Shown one piece after another: positions 1 to 13,160 of a DNA stretch of 64,000 nucleotides. The position numbers and the translations under genes are program-made. Positions within the stretch are counted from its first letter, which is position 1, and each line of letters opens with the position of its first letter. Under the pieces are notes generated by a model. It did not search any database. It had not been told where the DNA came from and worked only from the letters and a program-made list of their open reading frames with translations. Source of the stretch: Seriola aureovittata (lineage: Eukaryota; Chordata; Actinopteri; Carangiformes; Carangidae); assembly GCF_021018895.1 (NCBI RefSeq), contig NC_079386.1, forward strand, positions 10,789,335 to 10,853,334. Reading direction: 5' to 3'.

Positions 1-813
1 ACAGGACACTTGTTTACGTCGCACTGGGTCTTGTAGATGGATTATTTACTCCATAACCTTTGGCCACTTGCCGTTAAAACTAACCTAACAAGACCGTCTG
101 GGTCAAAACTGTCAGCAAATAAATGCTTTGTGCTTTCCGTAATGCAAGTACAATCGCAGCCTAGTTTCACTGCCTGTCATTTTACAGCTGTCATTAGTCA
201 TGGTTTGTGTAAAACGTAACGTACGGCTTTAACTAACGATCTGTTTCCATTATCGATTGATCTACCCAATTATTAATTAATTAATTTGATCAATGTAATT
301 ACGTGGAATAAAAAAATTTAAAAAATGTATGTTTTGTGTGACCGACAGTCCAAAACCCAAAGATATTCATCTAACTGTCATGGTGTAAGTAAACCAGGAA
401 ACGTTCACCTTTGAGAAGCAGGAACCATTCAATGTTTGCTTAAAAATTGTTTTAAAGTTATTGTATGTCCACTGACTAATTGTTCAAGCTGTACAATGAC
501 ATGTTACTGCAAGATGTATGTGAAACTAAAAAATAGTTATATTATTCATAATGTAAATGTGTGTACTACATAAGTTTCATTCTGACTGACTTACTACAAA
601 ATACTGAGGAGTTTTTCAAAATATAGGTTACATCTGGGTTAAATATAATTCAGTGCTCGCTTGAGTGACCATTTCTCAGATACTCTTTCTAAGAAAGGTG
701 AAACATACTACTAAAGTACTTCTGACAAATGCAGCCCTTGTTGAGAGGAAAATGCGCTACATTCATCTGCTGAGGACATGTTGTGCAATAGTTAATGTAT
801 TTTCCTATTTTAG
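1..813 (+). other. gabarap: intron of gabarap (upstream exons outside window)
   Basis: No coding exon is visible here. The first recognisable gabarap exon opens at 814 after a good acceptor (pyrimidine tract then TTTTAG), and the missing N-terminal helices of the ATG8 fold are not encoded anywhere between 1 and 813. The stretch is AT-rich, with only short open frames. I read it as the 3' part of an intron whose donor lies left of the window. Confidence 0.75.
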
Positions 814-1327
<514 letters not shown>

Positions 1328-2701
1328 TCCCACTACCATCCCCCTCCAACCACTACCCACCTTTCTGAGACCTCCACCATTCATTCATTTGAATATTAAA
1401 TCCAGCTCGGCAGCCTAGAGTTCCCAGAGTAAATATGTCAAATGCACTTTCACCACCCATTCATTACCCTTCTCCCATCCATTTATGTCTTTATTATTCT
1501 GCAGTCTGAATTGTATTTACCTCCACTTTTCTTTTCAGTAACAACTTGGGTTAAGTGGTCTTGTGGCCAGTTATTTTCTACTCTCATAATTGATCATATT
1601 TAACTGAAAACCTGAGAGAGATTAATAAAATAACATTAGGTATAGGCCGTAATTATAGTTACTCCAGGGTTAAGGGAAGAAAGGCTTAGTATGTGAGTTC
1701 AAATCAGCTCTTACTGGCAATGAAGATAGTTGTAGGTCTACTTCTGTTGACTTGCAGGAAGATAAAGTGTGTTTTGAGTTTAGGTTAGTGTAGTAAATTA
1801 ATAGCATCCACCAGCTAAAGACAGATAATGTTGTCTCCGGCAGAGTAAAGGATAACTGTTTTGCAGCAGTTTTTCTCCTAGAAAAAACCTAAAGTGGCTA
1901 GGTTATTATTATGTATAACTCACCAGTCACTGAAGTCTGTGAATGACAGTTAAGTGTGCTGCCCTGCATCTGACCCCAGCAAGGAGTATAATAGAATTCA
2001 GACTTAACAATCATCTTCTGCTTTCAGTGGTAAGACTATTCTGTTGACTGCTACTATGATTATTGTTGTTATTATTGTTAATTTTAGATGGCTTAATTTC
2101 TAAAGGTATTGTAAAGCTGAGTGCAATTTTCTCTTTTTTTAAGTTTGTCTTCTTTTTTTTTTAAGAAAAAAAATTAAGATTTGAACTCTGTATACAGCTG
2201 CATTACTGGCTCTTTCTCTCCACTCATGACCATACATGATAAAATGTGATGAAAAGCTATCTGTGTTTCTTGTCTTTATTGAATATCTTGTAGCATTGAA
2301 AAATTCTTTTTTAGTTTTTCCTAGTGAGATACGCATTCTTAATGAAAAGTGGTAGTAATTGTAAACTGTCCATATATTCTCCATTTATTTCAGAAGTTAG
2401 CGACAAGTCAATTTTATCTACATCACCTAAAGCATTTGTCTTAGAGAGTGAGATTGTCTACAACATACAACCCCATGAAGTGGAGATTGGTTAAACCCTC
2501 CTAGCCTTTCTGACAGTATTTGCATGAATTTCCTTATCAGCTACCGTGGCTGCTTAAATGTGTGTCTTTCCAAGCTATGCAAGGCCACTTGTATTTTTTG
2601 TTTCTAGTGTGGGAGGCTCAGGATCTACTTTTTTTCTGTCAACTTATTTATAGTATTAAATAAACCATGTACAAACTTGGAAGAAAGCGAGCAACAATAA
2701 A
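1328..2701 (+). other. gabarap: gabarap 3' UTR and downstream flank
   Basis: There is no coding signal after the stop at 1325-1327. Candidate polyadenylation hexamers AATAAA lie at 1624-1629, 2659-2664 and 2696-2701, so the 3' UTR could be about 0.3 kb or about 1.4 kb long. The region is AT-rich with homopolymer runs near 2135-2170. Confidence 0.5.
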
Positions 2702-2975
2702 GGTATAGAAATCAGGCCTAAGATAAAAAAAACTGTCAGATTGAATACTAACAAAATTTGAGGGAGAAGTGCAGTCTTATAAAAGTCATCTCTGATATGA
2801 TTTTTAGATTTACCCCGTGATATCAATTTATAAGACCCAGCAAGTGAGTATCCAGGTGATTTTTATTTATTTTCAAAGATTGTATCAGGATATGAAAATG
2901 GTGGCACATCTTCAGCATAAGATCAACTTTCACGTGTTTTGTCTGCCAACGTCCCCGTAGTTACTATAGGCGTCG

Positions 2976-3269
2976 TATAAAAGGGGAATTTTGACATTTG
3001 TATTTGTTTATTTGGACAAGGGGTGACGTATCTGTCCAAATACGATATAAACTTCAATTCCCAGAATGCAATTCAGAGAAAAACACAGACGTCTTTGACA
3101 CCGGAAGCGAAACCAAATCACCCGGGTTGAGAACCTCTTGGTCTGTTTATATTTTGTTGAGAAGTTTTGATTTTATGTTGTTTAACTGCCCCAGACACAG
3201 TCCAGTGGCCTCAAATTGAAAACCGCAAGACGGTTAGGTTCTTATTAAACGACTCACAAAGCGACAAAA
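2976..3269 (+). promoter_or_regulatory. gps2: putative gps2 promoter and noncoding first exon
   Basis: A TATA-like TATAAAAG occurs at 2976-2983. An ETS-type CCGGAAGC follows at about 3101, inside the likely 5' leader. A plausible splice donor, AAAA|GTAAGA, lies at 3270. The coding exon begins much further on, after an acceptor at 3691-3692, so a noncoding first exon spliced to it is needed. The assignment is inferred from position and motifs only. Confidence 0.35.
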
Positions 3270-3716
3270 GTAAGATTTTTGGTACTTTATCACTCCACCA
3301 CGCCAAAGTAGCGTTAGAATAGATGCCATAAAATACGTAACGTTGGCGCTAAGCAGCTAGCTAACTTCAGTTAACGTTTGCTCTCGGGCATGTTTAAAAA
3401 TAAATAAGTTGTTGCCGCTGATATTCATGTTAAAGCTTTGTACATCTTCATATTAAACGTATACAATTCTGATTGATGAATTATACTATAATATGCTGTC
3501 AGTTAATGGTAGCTGAAGCTAACAATGCTAACTTAGCAGTTAGCGGAACAGCAGCTAGGCCTGTGGCATGTTACACCTGTGTTATTCCTACTGGCTATAC
3601 TACCAGCGAAATATAGACAATACCTTAAATGTAATTTATATATATCTTGTAACCTTACACAAGTTTTAAACTGAAATTTCGTCCTACACCAGCTGGCCCC
3701 TCCACTGCCTGTCACC

Positions 3717-6700
3717 ATGCCCGCCCTGCTGGAGAGACCAAAGCTGTCCAATGCGATGGCCAGAGCCCTCCACAAACACATCATGAGGGAGAGGGAGCGC
3801 AAGAGACAAGGTGTGTGTGTGTGTTTTTTTTTAAAGACTGCTTTGCAGTGGACTAAGTTGACTGTTACACAAAGTCAGAGGTAGAGGTGAACAGGTTTTG
3901 TACTTTACTGAACTGTACTGGGACTGCAAATCATTTTTTCACTATTAAATAAAATGTTTAACTATATAAAATGTAAATAAGGACTCTGAACTCTGCCGCC
4001 CAACTGCAGAATATGCCTCAGCATCTATTCATTGCTCTCCAAAAGATGCAGCCATCTGTACTGACAGAAATACTATGATTGTTGTGTATTGTGTAATATG
4101 TCATGTTGTTATCTGTGTGTGTGCAGTCAAATCAAATCTTTCAGTATTTCACTGTAGTGTAATACAGTATTTAAAGGTGTAATATTTTTTCACATCGAGA
4201 ATTATCTTAATAGCTTTTTTTAAATAAGGGACTTGAATAATTTTTTCCACCACTGAACAACACGAATATCATTGTTCAGAGGAGGAGGAGGTGGACAAAA
4301 TGATGGAGCAGAAGATGAAGGAGGAGGAAGAGAGGAAGCGGACAAAAGAAATAGAGGAGAGGATGTCCTTGGAGGAAACCAAAGAACAGGTTGGAAAAAA
4401 GATGAAAATTATGTAGAAGTTTAATGTTTATTTGTGGTCTGTGCTTCCAATTCTACTCTCTACTCTACTTTACCCTGAGTTTAGACATTATATATGGTAA
4501 CAATATATGGCAATCCCAACCCCAATCTAAACTTCAGGTAATGAAGATGGGTGAGAAACTTCAGGGACTCCAAGAAGAGAAACACCAGCTCTTCTTACAG
4601 CTCAAGAAAGTTCTTCATGAAGAGGAAAAGAGACGCAGAAAGGAGCAGAGGTATTGTAATTTATTTAAAATTCAGTCATTAATCCCAGGGTTTTACTGAG
4701 GTATTCCTAGTATTCAGCTTCATTTCTGTGACCCCTGTCTTCTTTAGTGATATCACAACACTGACATCGGCCAGCTACCAACCCAGTTTGCCCATGCACG
4801 CAGGGCAGCACCTCCTCAGCATTCAAGGTGAGATACACTTCAGGTTCTATGCATCACCAGATCTTATCTGGGGTTATATGGGAAATTATCATTGTCTTCC
4901 ATCATTAAGATCAGTCAGCTGATCCTTCTCTTTGCCTCTCTCAGGCAGTCCAGTCAGCCACAGTCGACCTGGTGCGCTGCTTGGTGAACGGAGCAAACAG
5001 CTGTTCCCAGCTTCTGTGATTCCAGTAAGTAAAGGAGTGTTTTAGTAAAGAGAGAAATTTAGACACCAGTCATTCTTATCTCCTTGTCCTCCTCCTCTTT
5101 CAGACACGTCACTATCAGACGCCTGGCTTCAGCTCGGGCTCAGCAGAACACGGGCAGTTCAGTGGGGGTCAAGGGGTCCATGAGCCCTATGGGGTGGCAC
5201 AGGCCCAGCATCCCTCCACCTACGCCCCTGGACCATCTGTACCTGTCAGTTTTGCAAGCAGCTCCCAGATCAGAGGTAGAGGACGTGTGTCTGTTTAAGT
5301 GTCACACATCATCTGTAATAGTATAAAACATGCAGTTACATGTTCACTTGTGCTTGCTGTGGTATATTTAGAGATCAAAAATTTGAACAACAGCAAAATG
5401 AGGTGTAGTGATTGTAGCGAGACTCATTTGCTCTTGTTCTCCCTCAGGTGCGTCTGCGTTTCAGGCCATGCAGTATCTCCCCCACCAGCAGCCCGGCTAC
5501 CCCGTCCACAGTCACTTCACCTCTCAGCCTGGTCAGTACCCCGTGTTCCATGTGCTGTGTTGTTCTTTCTATGTATTTAATTCTCTTGTTACAAACCTCT
5601 CAGAGCTATTACTTGCAGTCTAAAATAAATCGCAGCGTATTTGTGAAGTAACCTACATGCAGGCTGTGCAGATGCTGCAGACACTTTAGAGGATAAATAG
5701 TTACTTGTGTGTCTCCTACAGGATACATCCCTGGAGCAGGAATACCCCTTCAGAAGCAGCTGGAACATGCCAACCAACAGTCAGGCTTTACTGACGCTGT
5801 AAGACCATTTCACATTCAGATGCTTTAATGAAGTCTTGCTGAAGGTCTATAAACATTACCAAAAAGAGTTTTACATATTGGAAAATTGTTATTTGCATTC
5901 CAAAATACAGTGATTGTGTGCACATCTCTATCTATATATATCCAAACATGTCACAGTCTAAATAATTGAGTTGCAGTTAGATTGAAGTACAACTTGTGCA
6001 TGAAGTTGTATGTCCTTATCTGATTACAAATGTCTTTGTTCTGTATCTTGCCTCACAGGGTGCTTTGAGGCCTATGCATCCACCAGCCATGCATCCTTCT
6101 GCTCCCGGACTGCTGCCCACACCCTCAATGGCGGTCCAGATTCCCACTGCAAAGGTGAACTCCTAAAACACACTCAGCTGATGATGGCAAATTTTTCCAC
6201 ACTTCTGTCAGTGTTGCTCGCACCAGAATTTTGGAAATGAAATGTATTTTAAACGTTTATCACGCAGTCCTTTCAAAGTGCAACCAATTAGATTAGAGTG
6301 AACCGAAAATCTTAAAGATATTAAAAGCATCTCAGAATTATCCGCGAGATAATAATAAAAAGGTAGTGTGTTTTTGGCAGGATGTCCATGCCAGCAGTTT
6401 GTGTTGTGTACATAATGAAAGAAAGTCTTTGCCTGGTAAACTGAATTTTTACCTAGAAATCGTTTGCTATGTTTCAAGTTCAGAGAACTTGCTTTTCCAA
6501 CCTTCATGTCTGCACCAATTCCCTTTTCACAATACACTGTCTATACTGCCACCATGTGTTTCTAATCATGAGGTGCACTGCATTTACTGAAAAAAAACCC
6601 CTGCAAAAATGCTTCTCAAGGCTTCTGCCTCAATTGTCTTGTCGTCATGTTGCTCCATGTTTCCATCTCCAGGCCCCGTTCCAGAGCTCTCCCCAGGGTG

Positions 6701-6765
6701 CTCCTCGCCACAGCTTCCTCCCCCACAGCCAGAGCGGGCAGAGGTTCTACCACCATGGCAAGTAA
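3717..6765 (+). CDS. gps2: G protein pathway suppressor 2, NCoR/SMRT corepressor subunit
   Basis: GPS2 is a core subunit of the NCoR/SMRT-HDAC3-TBL1 corepressor complex; it also restrains JNK signalling and Ubc13-dependent ubiquitination. Ten coding exons join without a break: 3717-3810, 4280-4389, 4538-4650, 4748-4827, 4945-5024, 5104-5275, 5448-5531, 5722-5798, 6059-6154 and 6673-6765, giving 332 aa (human 327). The start MPALLERPKLSNAMARALHK is near-identical to mammals. Residues ~24-105 form a charged coiled coil (EEEEVDKMMEQ, LQEEKHQLFLQLKKVLHEEE) that binds NCoR and TBL1. The rest is low-complexity Pro/Gln/Ser/His sequence ending RFYHHGK. A final AATAAA sits at 7548-7553. It faces eif5a tail to tail, as in human 17p13.1. 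Confidence 0.97.
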
Positions 6766-7547
6766 CTCAGTCACGTTCACCTTCACTGTCGCCAAGGTTT
6801 CCCAGCTTCCCTGTAGACTCTGGAGAACCTGTTTGATGAGTAATGGATCGGCCTCGTCAACAGATGTCATTGGGTCGGATTATGCCTTATGATTTGATGG
6901 GGGTTTTTTTTGTTTTTTTTCTCCTGTACAGTATTTGGTTTTTAAGTTGTGTTTTGATTTTGTTCATGAGTGATCTGCAGTCCTCATGTTTCTGTGCTTC
7001 TGTTGACATCCAGTTTTTTTGTATAACTTCAAATGATGTTAAGTTGTAAAATAGCTTAATATTTTACTTATACTGTAAAGCCATTCTGGAGGTGCTTTAG
7101 TGCACTAAAATGTTAATATCTTGTATAAAGCCAGACTGCATGAACCAGAGCTTATTCTTTGTATACTAACATCTCATCATGACAACATCAGTGGAGGGTT
7201 GAGTGTCACTGCAAAGACTTTGCTCACTAAAAATAGCAAAAACCAGAATAGAGGAAAAAAAAATTCAGCAACACTTGAACTGTGGTTGAATTTAGAGTTT
7301 GTGGATTAAATCAACCTGTTTCTGCTAAGGTCACAAAAACACTGATGAACACTACTGTAACAGAAACACATTGGTTTAACCGAAACTCTATTTCAGTGTG
7401 TTGCTCATTTCTGGTTGATCACATTAGACCCATTAGGGTTGGTTACCAAAAATTAAATCAAGATGGAGGATTATCAGTGTTCTGCGTTGTCCTCTCAAGC
7501 ATAAATCAGGTTTAAATCGGTTCTGTTTTCAAACTTTTATGTTGCAA

Positions 7548-7597
7548 AATAAAACGATAAGCAAACGCCACATCCAACAGTTTGTGTCATCTTTATT
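7548..7597. terminator. back-to-back polyadenylation signals of gps2 and eif5a
   Basis: AATAAA on the plus strand at 7548-7553 is the first strong signal downstream of the gps2 stop. On the minus strand the reverse complement TTTATT at 7592-7597 is a polyadenylation hexamer for the convergent eif5a transcript. The two lie about 40 bp apart, so the 3' ends would overlap slightly or abut. If this eif5a signal is used, its 3' UTR is about 1.95 kb; another minus-strand hexamer at 8683-8688 would give about 0.85 kb. Confidence 0.5.
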
Positions 7598-9554
7598 TTT
7601 TTGGCCATGGAGACATTCTGCACAGTTTGGACTTGCTGTTATGAACACAAAGTAAGGATACCAAACTGCCACAACTTGTCTGCCTCTTGAATCATTGCTC
7701 AAAGTTTGACAGCACGCCAAATAATACTCTAGTCATTTCTCCAAACAGCTCTGTGTGAAGGCCCGGTCTGAGCTCTCTGCAAAAGGGGTTTTTTAAGAAG
7801 CGAATGAAGTTAGATTGAGGTTTGGCTGTAGGACTTCAAACAAATGAGAATTTGTGTTGTCGGAGCAGGGTTTTGTTTCTCTTTGACGCTTCACACCTTG
7901 AGACAAAAAGAAACTGAACCTGGCTGTGCCATGTTGGTAACCTTTGTTTAACAGACAAGTTTGAGGTGATGAAATAAACAGCAAAAGGACAGGCTTGTTC
8001 AGATCAACTGCCAAAAGAAAAGTGCCACACAGAAAAGACAGAACCTAGTCGCCTATTCAGTCCTGTACGGCACACACTCTGAACAAGCCTCAACAGAACA
8101 ACGCAGATCTAGAGTTGAAGCCCTTGATAAAACAGGGGAACATATAAAAAAACAAAACAGACATTATCACCACTTTTCTTTCCCCTGATGGTAGGTAGCT
8201 ACTGAATATTTGTAGACCTACTCAGTTATGAGTGAGAGACCTTCCTCTCGCCTTTTTACATCTGTATGCCTGGCCTTAAATGTGGTTTCATTACGTGTGA
8301 ATGTACATATAGATTTTTTTCCAATTATTTATTAAAATTCATCTCTAATTAAACCCAAAAGGAAGGTCAGAAAACAGAGTGAGGGAGAGAGAGTATGAAA
8401 AACGAAGACAAAAAGAAAGAAAAAAGAGGGAGAATAGCATTGACGAGGCAATATCCCCTCCTTTTCCCCAGGTCCAGTGCATCTCGTTTTGCCCCTGAAA
8501 CAGAATTACAAGGGGGGAGGAATGAGAAGAAAAAGAGGAAAGAAAAGTCAGAAACCAGAGAGGGAAGATACTTGAGAAAAACGAGAGAAACATATTTTAA
8601 TGAGACAGTGAGTGTTTTAACTGTCCTCCACAGAGGACACATTGCACAAACAACAGCTTTTAAGCATATTTTTTGTGGACACTTTATTCTACAGCCTGCA
8701 GGTTGCAGGTGAGAAAGTGCAGGAAAGAAAGTGCATAAAACAGTTTGACCCAACAGTTACAACAACGCTACAAGCCGTTTCTTAGAGGGAAATACAGGAA
8801 GCAACTGGCTATATCAGGCTGTAAAATGAAGTGCAACCCACAGGAAAAAAAAAAAAAATACAACATAGCTCAAAAATACATTATGAACTTTAAGCTTTTG
8901 TTTATATTCGATAGTGCTACGTAAAAATGATACACATGCTCGTAATAGTGTTAACATGAAAGAAGACCGTTAAGGGGCAGGCAAATCCGGAGTACACACT
9001 GCTCAGTAACCGTCATTTCATACAAGCCTCAAATTTTCATGGAATTAGTTACATTTCCTCAATTATAAATCTTTAAATTTCCGCTGACCACTAATGTCCA
9101 GTTCGAACAAATATATACACGTAAAACATAATTATGCAATGCAGGATTATGGGAAAACATGGATATTTCCAGTATAGTCGATACACTTAATTGTAAGATT
9201 TTAAGGTGGCATGTCCTCTTTCTTCTATAATACCGAAGGTAAAATCTAAACATCACGACTCGGCAGCAGCCTTGGATCTTGCTGACTGGAGTTGCCTCCC
9301 CCTTGCTCCACTGATGAACAATAAACTATACATGACATCACACGCACTTGCACTGGCATGGCACATGCTGGTGGCTTGTGGTGTAACATCCAAACACACA
9401 CACACACACACACACACATACAAACATTATTTTACATCGCACGCACACACACACTCTCCTCTTCAGGCAGGCTTGGGTCAGGCTGTAGTTGGGGGAGGGT
9501 GAGAGGACAGCTGCGTGTCGAAGCAGCTGTAGCTCTGTATTTACCTGCAGTGGC
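7598..9554 (-). other. eif5a: probable eif5a 3' UTR
   Basis: No exon of either neighbour is visible. The open frames here (for example the antisense pair around 8367-8753) are low complexity and show no family resemblance. A CA repeat (TG on the transcribed strand) lies at 9393-9419, about 140 bp past the eif5a stop. Confidence 0.45.
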
Positions 9555-12500
9555 TTATTTACCGAAGGCTTTGATGCCAATTGCAGCTTCTTCATCCATT
9601 GCATTTAAAACGGTGATCTGAAAGAGAGAGGAGTCGGGACAGAGCTGCTTTGTTAATGTGTGTGACGTTTGGTGAAGATGTTTTCCTCACACTTCTTTAC
9701 ACAGTTGATCACATCAGAGACAATTTCATAGCCCACAGATTGATTCCTCTTTTTGTCAGTAAATTTGATTTATAGTAATCATTTCATTTTCTACAGCATT
9801 AAAGGGACTATTTGTAAGTTTTCTCTGCTGCTGGACATGGTTTCTTGCCGGGTGTTGGTGGTGGTGATTGTCGCTTGACAAGAGCTTCACCAATCTTTGT
9901 CTTTATAATACAAGATGGTTATAATATGCCTTCTGAGCAGCGGGTAGCTGGTTAGCTAACTGCATAAAAGGGACAAGAGCTAACATTGGTGTTGCTTTGC
10001 ACCGCTGGAGACAGCTGTTGGTGAGTAAAGGAATGAAGTTTGACACTGAACACTTTAGTTATGATGAATGCTATTCTGATTGACCTGACACCAAACTGTC
10101 TCTTTGTAAACCTAAAACAATGGTTGACTTGCAGGACAGACTTTTCTAGAAGGGTGAACGATTTTTTCTTTTTTTTTGTGGCGTTTAATGTGACTGCTTC
10201 TTACCTGTTACCTGTAGCAGGCAGCACGCTTGTTTTCATGTATTAAGAGTCCAAATATCAATATTAGTCCTGGATTTTGAAATCACTTCAGCTTCAACAT
10301 CCCAGATCAGAGTAAATATCAGTCTGCTGAAGTGCAAGCGTGACGATTCTTAATGTTACAAGATACCCTGTCGCTCTATGCACCAGTGCAACATAGAACA
10401 AAGAGCACAGAGCAGAGAAGAGCATCAAGGTGAGGTGACAGTACTGACCAGGATCTCCTCTCCGGCATCGTGCTTGCTCTCTATCTCTTTTCCCAGGTCT
10501 CCCTCAGGAATCTTGAGGTCCTCTCTCACCTCCCCGCTGTCCTGGAGCAGGGACAGGTAGCCATCTTGGATCCCAATGAGCTGTACAGAACACAGGGACA
10601 GGAGCATGAGAGAGAGGAAAAGTCGAGAGGAGTCACACACCGACAATACCATTACCCAGACTACTGAAGTTAGTGTTGCTTGTTCCCCCTGTGCTGTGAC
10701 TGTGTGGACTCGTAGGGGATACACTTTCTAATCTGAATGACTGCGGACATGAACTTCCTGTCATCAGGTTATGGAAGCACTGGGACTATGTGGTTTCACT
10801 TCTACTGGAAATCCTGCACCATTTGCTTTTCAGTTTGGCGAGCTGTGACAACTCCACTACACACAACATGTTCCAATCGGTTTGATCAGTTGCCTCCGCC
10901 TGAGTTGAATATCAGGTTCTCCGCACAAACAGAGTGTAATGAAGATGATGCAGGCCTGCACTGACATTTCCAAAATCATCAAGTATCATTTTCAATGAAG
11001 CACATGATGAATTTGAGATAAGATGAAATGACAATATGAGCTTTGGTAGTTAAACTGTCATTACAGTTACAATATGTAACTTTTAATGTCTAAACGCTGA
11101 ACAGCGTCGGTGAAGCACAGATTTTTAACGAGACCTCTGCGGAAAATTCAGCTCCTGAGTGACTGACACTGAAGGAATCCAAACCGGGGGAAGCTGACGG
11201 CAATGGTGGTGATGTCAACAACTCCCATGACCCCACGCTACTTCACAATGTCACCCAACACTGTCCTTGTTATTGTTTTGATTGAGAGAGCAGTAGCGGC
11301 AGAAGTTACATACTGTGCATTTAACTGACTTTTTGACAACCTGGGCTTCAGTGGAAACGATCTGTAAGTAAACACAACGCTGACATATTATCACCTTTTA
11401 ACTTGATTTGCACCTGAGAAATGTTACGTCAGATATCCACTTTCCACCTCTCCCCTCAACAGCTGAAGGAAATATCTGGGTCTTTAGCTGCTAAATGCTC
11501 CGCTGTGTTCACCAGCTAGCCGCTAACTCTGTCTGTCAGATGTTTGGTGCAGGGCAGGTGGTGTGCAGTGCACTTCTGAGCGCTCTGAAAAACAGCTGCA
11601 TACTAGATCTGAAAACAACACTGATGACAGCTGTGAGACCGAACCATATGAGTAAAGCCAGAGACCGTAAAACCAAAACAATGAGCTGAAAGACACTAAC
11701 CGGCAACACAACACGGAGGAGAACTGCGGCGATGGGGGAGAATTCTCTGTCACTTTGTCACTATGAGCGACTCCTTCCACATACGAGAGGTATTTCATTT
11801 AGACGTGGTCATTTGTGGTCAATTAAAACAGTAGCATTTCCAAAAGATGACCAGCATTTTTCCCTGCACCAGTGTTAGTACCAGTTGCCAGCTGCTTCTG
11901 TTTCGCTCTTTGTGTGTTTACGCCCGCAAAGCTCTTCTCACCAAAGAAACTCTTTGTCATCTAATAACCATGGGGCTTTTCTCAAATAAGCATCCAACTG
12001 CCAGTTGTCCCCCAGCAGCCACGTAGAGTTATCTCTTGCTCTTATTAAAGACCAGATCTTATTTGTGAATATTACAGTGATAAAGGCGTCACTATAATTT
12101 CCCATTTATGACAAATAACGCATTCCTCATAATCGACTCAAAGCTTCAGACTTGCAAAGAGGAGGGAGTCCCACTTTTCCGTCACACGAACGCTCACATA
12201 GCACAACAAACGTGTGTGGCTCCAGACCAAGCTTTGAAAATTGTAATGTTACATAATCTGACTTTATGCTGGAATGATCTGAATGTGTAATAGTATGGAG
12301 AAAACTTATGTAACACTGTATTTTAACTATATACCAGGTAACAAGTCAGTGTAACACCAGTCCAGACCTCTAAAAGATCTCGTCTGTCCTCACGCTGTCT
12401 CACCTGGTAATCCATTCTCTTGATGTTGGGGACGTCCATGTTGTGGGTGGAGGGACAAATATCTTCATACTTCTTACCAGAGAAGATGTCGATACCAACC

Positions 12501-13160
12501 AAGTGCACCTGCACGAGCAAAAGAAAAATATTGAGAGGATGAAGCAAATCCCAAAACAAATTTTACACTTTAGAGAAAAAATAACATCTTTGTAATTTGC
12601 TATCAACCATTTTTCCAAGTGTATCATCGTGTACAAATCTATATTACATTTTTTTCAAATAGTGAATATCTTTTTAAAGGGGAAAACTGTAACCCATCAG
12701 GGACAAATTAATGCTATTGCACAGACTGAGAGTGGCCATTAATGTGCATTAATATTAATGAGTGTTTATTGCAGAGATAAGTGGATAGATAGTAATCCCT
12801 CACAGGTTGATAGGTAGGTCTTTATTTTATGATAAACCATGATATAAAAAACTTTTTTTTTTTTAACATTTCAGTTATTTGTCTGAGTCTGGCCATAAAG
12901 CGCTGAAAAAAAACTGTCCATTAACTTCATTAGTTTCAAAAAGTTTTTCAACTACAGTTTGAACTGTCTCAGCACTCCAGTAATTTACTGACCTTAGCGT
13001 GGCCGTGCTTGCCAGTCTTGGAGGTGGACATCTCAACGATCTTGCAGGGTCGACCTTTCAGCACAACAAAGCCATTTTTGCGCAGGGCCGAGCACTGCAT
13101 TGGGTAGGTGGCGGATGCCCCGGCATCACCTGTCTGGAAGTCCAGCTCTGCATCTGCCAT
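9555..13160 (-). CDS. eif5a: eukaryotic translation initiation factor 5A
   Basis: eIF5A binds the ribosomal E site and relieves stalling at polyproline and other slow peptide bonds. Minus-strand exons in coding order are 13160-12993, 12508-12404, 10580-10449 and 9617-9555, giving 155 aa; all junctions are in phase 0. The loop [12 protein letters not shown] carries the lysine modified to hypusine. It is residue 51 here, against K50 in mammals, because the N-terminus ([11 protein letters not shown]) has one extra residue. The N-terminal SH3-like domain covers ~1-84 and the C-terminal OB fold covers ~85-155, ending IGIKAFGK. An acceptor lies just upstream of the ATG (rc CTCCACAG|CAGGT-ATG), so the 5' UTR is spliced. 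EIF5A versus EIF5A2 is decided by the position between gps2 and ybx2. Confidence 0.97.

Noticed and set aside
8367..8753. Open frames on both strands, about 105-128 codons
   Set aside because: Low-complexity purine-rich sequence (AAAGAAAGA...) in the probable eif5a 3' UTR; no splice sites or motifs.
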